In this document: positions 42,134 to 47,447 of the stretch, one piece after another
How positions within the stretch are numbered: the stretch's first letter is position 1
How the letters are laid out: each line of letters starts with the position of its first letter
Source: Azospirillum sp.
GTDB lineage: Bacteria; Pseudomonadota; Alphaproteobacteria; Azospirillales; Azospirillaceae
DNA: 47,447 nt
Assembly: GCA_027483805.1 (NCBI GenBank)
Contig: JAIXTS010000046.1
Span: 1 to 47,447 of the forward strand
Direction: 5' to 3'
The notes under the pieces: model-generated
Told to the model about the DNA's origin: nothing
The model's database searches: none
Seen by the model: only the letters and a program-made list of their open reading frames with translations
Made by a program: the position numbers and the translations under genes

Positions 42134-43351
42134 ATGGATGTATTCGCTCATATGCAACAGGCGTTGCACAACTTGAAGACGGCGGGCAATTACCGTGTCT
42201 TCGCCGAGCTGGAACGTCAGTGCAGCGCCTTTCCCAGGGCGACCGTCCATCGGGCCGAGGGTGAGACGGGGGAAGTGACCGTCTGGTGTTCCAACGACTA
42301 TCTGGGCATGGGCCAGCATCCGAAGGTGACGGCCCGGATGACGGAGATCATCGCCAAGTGTGGGGCAGGGGCCGGCGGCACCCGCAACATCTCCGGCACC
42401 AATCATTATCATGTGCTGCTGGAGAAGGAACTGGCCGACCTGCATGGCAAGGAAGCGGCCCTGATCTTCACCTCCGGCTATGTCTCCAACTGGGCGGCGC
42501 TGGGCACTTTGCTGTCCCGCATTCCGGGGATCATTGTTTATTCCGACGCGCTGAACCATGCTTCGATGATCGAGGGCATCCGCCATTCCGGCTGTGAACG
42601 GCGCGTGTTCCGGCACAATGACTATCGGCATCTGCGCCAGTTGATGGCCGCCGACGATCCGAAGCTGCCCAAGATGGTAGCGTTTGAATCCGTTTATTCC
42701 ATGGATGGCGATATCTCGCCCATGCGCGAGATCTGTGACGTGGCCGATGAGTTCGGTGCCATCACCTATCTGGATGAGGTGCATGGCGTGGGCATGTATG
42801 GTCCACGTGGCGGTGGTGTGGCCGAGCGCGAAGGTTTGATGGATCGGATCACGGTCATCGAAGGGACGCTGGGCAAGGCTTATGGCTGCATGGGCGGCTA
42901 TATCACCGGCTCAGAGGTTCTGGTGGATTTTGTTCGGTCCTTTGCGTCGGGTTTTATCTTCACCACGGCCCTGCCGCCCGCGCTGGCGGCCGGCGCCACG
43001 GAGGCCATCCGGCATCTGAAGGAAAGCCAGGTGGAGCGCAAGCGGCATCAGGCCGTTGTGGCCCAGGTTCGCCATGCCCTTGATGCCCGCGGCATTCCGC
43101 ATATGTCCAATCCCAGCCATATCGTGCCGGTAATGGTGGGTAATGCGGCCAAGTGCAAATGGATTTCGGATATCCTGCTGGATCAGTTCGGCATTTATGT
43201 CCAGCCGATCAATTATCCCACCGTGCCGGTCGGTACCGAACGGCTGCGCATCACGCCGACGCCGCTGCATACCGATGCCGATATCCGGCATCTGGCCGAT
43301 GCCCTGTCGTCGCTCTGGTCGCAATGTGCACTGGCGCGGCAGGTCGCCTGA
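42134..43351 (+). CDS. hemA: 5-aminolevulinate synthase
   Basis: This PLP enzyme condenses glycine with succinyl-CoA to 5-aminolevulinate, the entry to all tetrapyrroles (Shemin route of Alphaproteobacteria). The protein is 405 residues from ATG 42134. Motifs are [49 protein letters not shown] and the PLP lysine K248 in [25 protein letters not shown] site precedes it. A copy in the photosynthesis cluster, next to puhE and idi, directs precursor supply to bacteriochlorophyll. Confidence 0.98.
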   Translation: MDVFAHMQQALHNLKTAGNYRVFAELERQCSAFPRATVHRAEGETGEVTVWCSNDYLGMGQHPKVTARMTEIIAKCGAGAGGTRNISGTNHYHVLLEKELADLHGKEAALIFTSGYVSNWAALGTLLSRIPGIIVYSDALNHASMIEGIRHSGCERRVFRHNDYRHLRQLMAADDPKLPKMVAFESVYSMDGDISPMREICDVADEFGAITYLDEVHGVGMYGPRGGGVAEREGLMDRITVIEGTLGKAYGCMGGYITGSEVLVDFVRSFASGFIFTTALPPALAAGATEAIRHLKESQVERKRHQAVVAQVRHALDARGIPHMSNPSHIVPVMVGNAAKCKWISDILLDQFGIYVQPINYPTVPVGTERLRITPTPLHTDADIRHLADALSSLWSQCALARQVA

Positions 43352-43366
43352 TCACGGGAGACGCCC

Positions 43367-43909
43367 ATGGGCATGATCGAGAGGCCGATCGTCATTCCGG
43401 CGGTGGCCGCCGACGGATCGCTCTATCCGATCGAAAAGATGCATGCCCATATCACGGGCCAGCTTCATCTGGCGGTATCGGTCTTCGTCTTCGACGGCGA
43501 CATGCTGCTGCTGCAGAGGCGGGCCCAGGGGAAGTATCATTGCGGCGGCCAGTGGGCCAATACCTGCTGCAGCCATCCGCATTGGCAGGAGCCGGTCGAC
43601 GCTTGCGCCGCCCGTCGACTGAACGAGGAGCTGGGCATTTCGCTGCCGCTGCGGCGGCACCAGACCGTCGATTATCAGGCGGATGTCGGCGGCGGCCTGC
43701 GCGAGCATGAGCGGGTGACACTGTTCAGCGCATCGGCCGACCGCACCCGCCTGGTCCCGGTGCCCGACCCCAGTGAGGTCGAGGCGACGCGCTGGATCAG
43801 GCTGGCGGACCTGCGGCGTGAAATGCTGCGGGCGCCACAGAGCTTCACGCCCTGGCTGCGGATCTATATGGATCTGTTTCCCGACCTGTCCTTTGATCGT
43901 GCGGCCTGA
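43367..43909 (+). CDS. idi: Isopentenyl-diphosphate isomerase, type I
   Basis: This 180-residue Nudix enzyme interconverts IPP and DMAPP for phytyl and carotenoid synthesis. Landmarks are HLAVSVFVFDGDMLLLQRRA, the active-site Cys in WANTCCSHPHW, and RRLNEELGI; the Glu of the second active site lies in the REHERVTLF region. Type I IDI in photosynthesis clusters is known from Rhodobacter. It is the last gene of the rightward operon, 15 bp after hemA, and is followed by a strong terminator. Confidence 0.96.
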   Translation: MGMIERPIVIPAVAADGSLYPIEKMHAHITGQLHLAVSVFVFDGDMLLLQRRAQGKYHCGGQWANTCCSHPHWQEPVDACAARRLNEELGISLPLRRHQTVDYQADVGGGLREHERVTLFSASADRTRLVPVPDPSEVEATRWIRLADLRREMLRAPQSFTPWLRIYMDLFPDLSFDRAA

Positions 43910-43918
43910 TACAAAGGC

Positions 43919-43966
43919 GCCTAGAATCTATCAGGTATTCATGGAAATACCTGATAGATTCTAGGC
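43919..43966 (+). terminator. Rho-independent terminator after idi
   Basis: A 21-bp perfect stem (43919-43939 with 43946-43966; core CTAGAATCTATCAGGTATT) and a 6-nt loop are followed by TTTTGTTTTGTTGTG. This ends the long bchF-to-idi transcript. It is exceptionally long for a bacterial terminator. Confidence 0.9.
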
Positions 43967-44009
43967 TTTTGTTTTGTTGTGTTATTAATGGTCTAAATGA
44001 TCTCATGTA

Positions 44010-44157
44010 ATACTACCGGTCATAATTTATGACCGGTGGTACGGCGGCGACCGCAGCCGCGGCGCCCATGCGGCGTCGCCAAGCCAGCGGATGCTGGCGC
44101 CGGCGATTGAGGGGCAGGAAAGATTGACCAAAGGTCAAGATTTCCTGCGGCTGGTAT
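44010..44157 (-). repeat. 148-bp structured intergenic repeat, right copy
   Basis: This is the inverted partner of 16723-16870, gapless and about 92% identical by eye. Its hairpin GCAGGAAA (44114-44121) with TTTCCTGC (44141-44148) differs from the left copy by a paired change, and the end palindrome ACCGGTCATAA-TTTATGACCGGT is kept. Like the left copy it lies just downstream of a gene (here idi and its terminator), palindrome end first relative to that gene. Confidence 0.85.
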
Positions 44158-44536
44158 AAGCCGATCACACTCGAAAGGCTGACCGTTTGGCGCCTTGGGG
44201 GCCGGCGACGGCCACCCCGCCGCCTGCGCGACATCGCCATGCCAGCGCCTGTTGCTGCCGGCATCACAAATATGGTCTGGTTTCCCGCGTGGCAGCTTTG
44301 CCGCTGACTGGAAACACCATCTTTGCCCTCGTCCCACCGAAAGTCCGGGCCCGGGTTCACAGGCTCAAACCCCACCGACGCGTTGATCATGGCCGCCGAC
44401 GGGGCGCAGGCGAAATCCACGGCAGATCAGGTCCGGTGGATCAGGCAGGGTAAGGCCCGCGCCGGAACCGCGCCAGGGGCACGGGCGGCCCCTCACCCTG
44501 GCGGTTCCATGACAAGTGGTGCTCTACAAAAGGATC
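44158..44536. other. Gene-free stretch between idi and pufC ends
   Basis: About 380 bp of GC-rich DNA. Several open frames cross it, but none has a ribosome site, family motif or normal composition. I see no gene here. Confidence 0.5.
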
Positions 44537-44560
44537 AGGGGGAGCCTCGCGGCTCCCCCT
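44537..44560 (-). terminator. Terminator of the puf operon
   Basis: AGGGGGAGCC and GGCTCCCCCT pair around TCGC; on the minus strand the stem is followed by GATCCTTTTGT. It lies 72 bp past the pufC stop and probably ends the pufLMC transcript. Confidence 0.75.
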
Positions 44561-44570
44561 GGAGTTGTCG

Positions 44571-44624
44571 CTGTCATGGGGGAACGACAGCCCATGACAG
44601 GGGAGGCTGCGGGCACAGGCCCGC
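44571..44624 (-). promoter_or_regulatory. Two hairpins in the pufC 3' untranslated region
   Basis: CTGTCATGGG/CCCATGACAG (44571-44580 with 44591-44600) and GCGGGC/GCCCGC (44609-44614 with 44619-44624) are perfect stems between the pufC stop and the terminator. puf mRNAs of purple bacteria use hairpins to set segment stability, so these may protect the 3' end. That role is inference. Confidence 0.5.
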
Positions 44625-44631
44625 AGGCCCG

Positions 44632-45738
44632 TTACGGCTGCGTCACAGGTGCAGCGGCGCTGTCCAGCACCTGCGTCTTGCCGGGTATGTAGGTGCTGTA
44701 GTTCGGTATGCCGGTCGGTCCCTTGACCACCAAGGCGTCGACATAATCCTTCAGCATCGACACGCCGTAGAGCGGCTTCTGCACGCCATTATGGCAGGTC
44801 GCACAGCCGATCTTCAGCACATCACCCTCCGGCCCCTTGCGATTGGCCGGGAAGATCGGGGTCAGACCTTGCATGTAATCTGCATTCAGGTGCCGGGCCA
44901 TCTGGATGCCGTGCCAGGCGGTCACCCGCTGCGGCGGGCTCTGGTCCCAGTCATTGAAGGCACGGCTGTTATGGCATGCCATGCAGTTTACGCCGAGGGA
45001 TTCCGACATGTGGACCATCAGCGACCATGTCGCTTCCGTTTCCTTGGTGCCGGTCAGGTTCTTGCCGGTTGGCAACGCCGTGGTCGAGTGCACCCGGATG
45101 GACTTGTTATCCAGCAGATAATTGACCAGGACATTCTGCGGCAGGGAACTGTTGCCGGCATATTTCGCCACGACATTCTGTCCGTCGCGATTCTGTGTCA
45201 TGTTGCCGGCGGGCTTCGGCTCCAGGTCGATGCTCCAGACCTCTGCGGGAACAGCCTTGCCGCGATGGCAGGTGTAGCAGGTGACCCCTGTCTGGGCGAC
45301 ATGCGCCTTCCAGTCGACATTGATCGTCTGGGTCATCTGGATCATGCGGCGGGCGACAACCTTCTGATAGACCTCGTCCGACGCCAAGTTCTCCGGGTTG
45401 TGGCAATAGTTGCATCCAGCTTCCGGTGCCACCCATTCGGTGATGGAGGCCATGAGCTGGTTGAACTGGTCGCCCGACAGATGGCCCAGCACCTGGACAT
45501 TCTGATAAAGCGCCGAGGCCTTGTCACCCGATGGATCGGCTTCCCAGGGGGCCGGCGGGGCGACATTGGCGGCCTTCAGGGCGGCCTCTGTCTCCACGTC
45601 GCGGTGGTGAACCATGCCGGTTCCGCGGAAACCGATCTGTTCACTGGCCACGGGCGGGGCGTCCCAGCCGGCGCCGACGAAGCTGGCCACGGCCAGCAGG
45701 GCGCCGGCGGAGGCGGCGAATGGTAACCAGAGTTTCAT
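44632..45738 (-). CDS. pufC: Reaction-centre tetraheme cytochrome c subunit
   Basis: PufC re-reduces the photo-oxidised special pair on the periplasmic side. The 368-residue protein starts at 45738 with GGGAGGGAGG ahead. It has four heme sites: CNYCH (109-113), CYTCH (154-158), CMACH (252-256) and CATCH (312-316). The N-terminal hydrophobic segment (LPFAASAGALLAVASFVGAG) lacks a lipobox cysteine, so the protein seems held by an uncleaved helix or cleaved free, unlike lipid-anchored PufC of Blastochloris. It follows pufM after 13 bp. Confidence 0.97.
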   Translation of the reverse strand: MKLWLPFAASAGALLAVASFVGAGWDAPPVASEQIGFRGTGMVHHRDVETEAALKAANVAPPAPWEADPSGDKASALYQNVQVLGHLSGDQFNQLMASITEWVAPEAGCNYCHNPENLASDEVYQKVVARRMIQMTQTINVDWKAHVAQTGVTCYTCHRGKAVPAEVWSIDLEPKPAGNMTQNRDGQNVVAKYAGNSSLPQNVLVNYLLDNKSIRVHSTTALPTGKNLTGTKETEATWSLMVHMSESLGVNCMACHNSRAFNDWDQSPPQRVTAWHGIQMARHLNADYMQGLTPIFPANRKGPEGDVLKIGCATCHNGVQKPLYGVSMLKDYVDALVVKGPTGIPNYSTYIPGKTQVLDSAAAPVTQP

Positions 45739-45751
45739 GGTCCTCCCTCCC

Positions 45752-46714
45752 TTATTGCGCCGGATCGACGACGTTGGGCCACATGTCGGGCAGCGGTGAG
45801 ACAAGCCCGTGGTTGACCCCCCACAGGTACCAGTTGTCGACCACGGTGCCGGTCAGCAGGATGCCGATGCCGCCCGTCAGCGGAGTGAGGATGGCGAACC
45901 ACCAGGCCCAGCGGTGAACGGATTCCATGGTTGCGTTGAAACCCATCGTCCAGCGCCAGAACAGGGCGGCACGTTCCGAGGCGGTGCCCCGGTCGGTGAT
46001 CTGCTCCAACTCCCGCTCGCCACCATATTTGCCGACCGCCAGGATTGTCGCGCCATGCATGGCGAACAACAGGACGGAGCCGTACAGGAAGACGATGGAG
46101 AGGCAGTGGAAGGGGTTATAGTAAAGATTGCCGTAGCGGATAGAAAAGGCGGCCGTCCAGTCCAGGTGCGGGAAGATGCCGAACGGTACCGCTTCGGAAA
46201 AGTTGCCCATCAGCAGGGGCCGGATAAAGCCCAGCACCAGGAACAGCCAGATGGCCGCGGCAAAGGCCCAAGCGACATGCGTGCCCATCTCCAGCTGCCG
46301 GGCGCGGCGATAGACCCGGACCCACCAGAGCAGAACCGACAAGGTCAGGAAGAAACCGGCGATCAGCCACCATCCGCCCTCTGCCAGGGGCGGCAGCACC
46401 TTCAGGCCATATTTGGCCGCCGGTGGCTCCAGCCCCAGCCAGAAGAGCTGGCGCACGAACTGGATCGGGTCCCACCCGACAGAGGCGAGCATGTTGAGGC
46501 CGATGATCTCAAAGCCGATGAAGCCGAAGACCAGCGACAAGGTGCCTAGATATCCCAGATAGATGGGACCGATCTGGGCATTGCCGATGATGCCGAACAG
46601 ACGGACAAAAAAAGGCTTGCCGGTGCGCGGACTATCTCCCCTGGGCAGCGGCATGCCTTCTTCGGCAGGGCCACTGACTTGGATCGGGGTGATGATGTTC
46701 TGATATTGTGCCAT
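45752..46714 (-). CDS. pufM: Photosynthetic reaction centre M subunit
   Basis: PufM with PufL binds the special pair, pheophytins, quinones and iron. The 320-residue protein starts with [13 protein letters not shown] at 46714 (AGGAGG upstream). It has five membrane helices, [40 protein letters not shown] with the chlorophyll-ligand His, and [40 protein letters not shown]. It lies between pufL and pufC with 13-bp gaps in a leftward operon. Confidence 0.98.
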   Translation of the reverse strand: MAQYQNIITPIQVSGPAEEGMPLPRGDSPRTGKPFFVRLFGIIGNAQIGPIYLGYLGTLSLVFGFIGFEIIGLNMLASVGWDPIQFVRQLFWLGLEPPAAKYGLKVLPPLAEGGWWLIAGFFLTLSVLLWWVRVYRRARQLEMGTHVAWAFAAAIWLFLVLGFIRPLLMGNFSEAVPFGIFPHLDWTAAFSIRYGNLYYNPFHCLSIVFLYGSVLLFAMHGATILAVGKYGGERELEQITDRGTASERAALFWRWTMGFNATMESVHRWAWWFAILTPLTGGIGILLTGTVVDNWYLWGVNHGLVSPLPDMWPNVVDPAQ

Positions 46715-46727
46715 CACTCAATCCTCC

Positions 46728-47447
46728 TCAGCGCCAGATCGGAAGTTCAAGCCACCAGTTCCACCACTGGGGCCAACCCTTGTTCCAGAAGGGCCCACTG
46801 ATGATGATGCAGACAGCACTCCAGAACCCGGCATTCAGCGCCAGGATCAGCCCCAGCCGGTGGATGCCCAGCGTGCCGATCGAATAGCCGATGATGTCGC
46901 GGAAGAAGGTGTCTTCATATTCCGGCGTCTTCACCTCGGCCTGGCGGGCCGGATCGTCCAGGGCGGCACCGGGATTGGCGGCCGACAGGATCAGGCCACC
47001 ATGCAGCGACAGCGCCAATGTTGTCGTGAAGAAGAACGACACGGCGATCATGTGCGCGGGATTATAGTGGAAGTGCAGATACTGGTACCCGACATTCGAC
47101 ACCCAGTCGAGATGGCTGAAGATGCCGTATGGAAAGCCGTTGCCCCAGGCGCCCAGCAGCAGCGGGCGGAACACCACCAGCGTCGCATAGGCGAAGATGG
47201 CGAAGGAGAAGGCGAAGGGCACGTGATAGCCGATGCCCAGCTTGCGGCAGATCTCCACCTCCCGCAGCGCCCAGGAGATGAACGCCCCCAGCGCGCAGAT
47301 GGTGATGAACTGCCAGAGCCCACCCTCTTTCAGCGGCGCAAGCGCCAGGCCGTAGGACAGGTCGGGCGGCGCGATTGATATCTGCCAGATGTTCCAGGTC
47401 GGACCGATGGCCGCCCCGTACAGGATCAGGGCTGTGCCCAAAATGGC
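46728..47447 (-). CDS. pufL: Photosynthetic reaction centre L subunit, 5' end beyond window
   Basis: The visible 239 residues cover the end of helix A through to the C-terminus. Landmarks are [73 protein letters not shown] and [20 protein letters not shown], then [20 protein letters not shown]. The frame is open to the window edge; about 45 N-terminal residues are missing. pufB and pufA are expected further right. Confidence 0.97.
   Translation of the reverse strand, partial: AILGTALILYGAAIGPTWNIWQISIAPPDLSYGLALAPLKEGGLWQFITICALGAFISWALREVEICRKLGIGYHVPFAFSFAIFAYATLVVFRPLLLGAWGNGFPYGIFSHLDWVSNVGYQYLHFHYNPAHMIAVSFFFTTTLALSLHGGLILSAANPGAALDDPARQAEVKTPEYEDTFFRDIIGYSIGTLGIHRLGLILALNAGFWSAVCIIISGPFWNKGWPQWWNWWLELPIWR

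Noticed and set aside
44013-44453. Possible small genes between idi and pufC
   Set aside because: Frames run through the 148-bp repeat, lack ribosome sites and show no family motif.
44323-45726. Long + strand open frame opposite pufC
   Set aside because: Shadow of pufC in high-GC DNA; pufC has four heme motifs and a clear start.

Overview
The window looks like part of a purple photosynthetic alphaproteobacterium. The evidence is high-GC DNA, a bacteriochlorophyll a photosynthesis gene cluster with puhA, pufLM and a tetraheme pufC, ALA synthase (Shemin pathway), and the PpsR / AerR regulator pair. The gene order suggests Rhodospirillales/Azospirillales rather than Rhodobacterales. That placement is inference; no database search was run.

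Region 1 (1-11.6 kb) is a CRISPR island. A 37-nt-repeat array (8 repeats, decaying towards its distal end) is followed by a tightly overlapping operon: a Cas10 without HD domain, a large RAMP fusion (Cas7-like repeats plus a Cas5/Csx10-like C-terminus), a two-Cas7 fusion, and a large TIGR03986-type RAMP with insertions. This resembles the fused type III-D2 layout. Convergent to it is a CorA-like membrane protein. Beyond that lie a detached leader-end plus single repeat and a second protein that aligns with the soluble part of the CorA-like protein but has no membrane domain. No cas1, cas2, cas6, Csx19, ring nuclease or SAM-AMP-degrading gene is visible.

Region 2 (11.6-16.9 kb) is a mobile-element scrapyard. 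It holds an in-frame IS5/IS630 chimeric transposase, an AT-rich methyltransferase gene that seems to have lost its 5' end, a frameshifted gene remnant, and an IS30 remnant cut by an IS110/IS1111-type element that has a long 3' non-coding part.

Region 3 (16.9-47.4 kb) is the photosynthesis gene cluster. Reading left to right: a second AerR-like gene, dxs and a cytochrome c2-like gene (all leftward); tspO (rightward); a small membrane ORF, bchP, a PucC-family carrier, bchG, ppsR and aerR/ppaA (leftward). A long rightward operon follows: bchF-bchN-bchB-bchH-bchL-bchM-lhaA-puhA-puhB-puhC-bciE-acsF-puhE-hemA-idi. The leftward pufL-pufM-pufC runs off the window. Most junctions in the long operon are 4-bp ATGA overlaps. 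TGT-N12-ACA (PpsR/CrtJ) sites lie before dxs, before bchG/behind ppsR and in the aerR-bchF divergent region, so precursor supply, pigment synthesis and the repressor itself appear to be under one redox regulon. A 148-bp repeat occurs in inverted copies at 16.7 and 44.0 kb, bracketing about 27 kb of the cluster.
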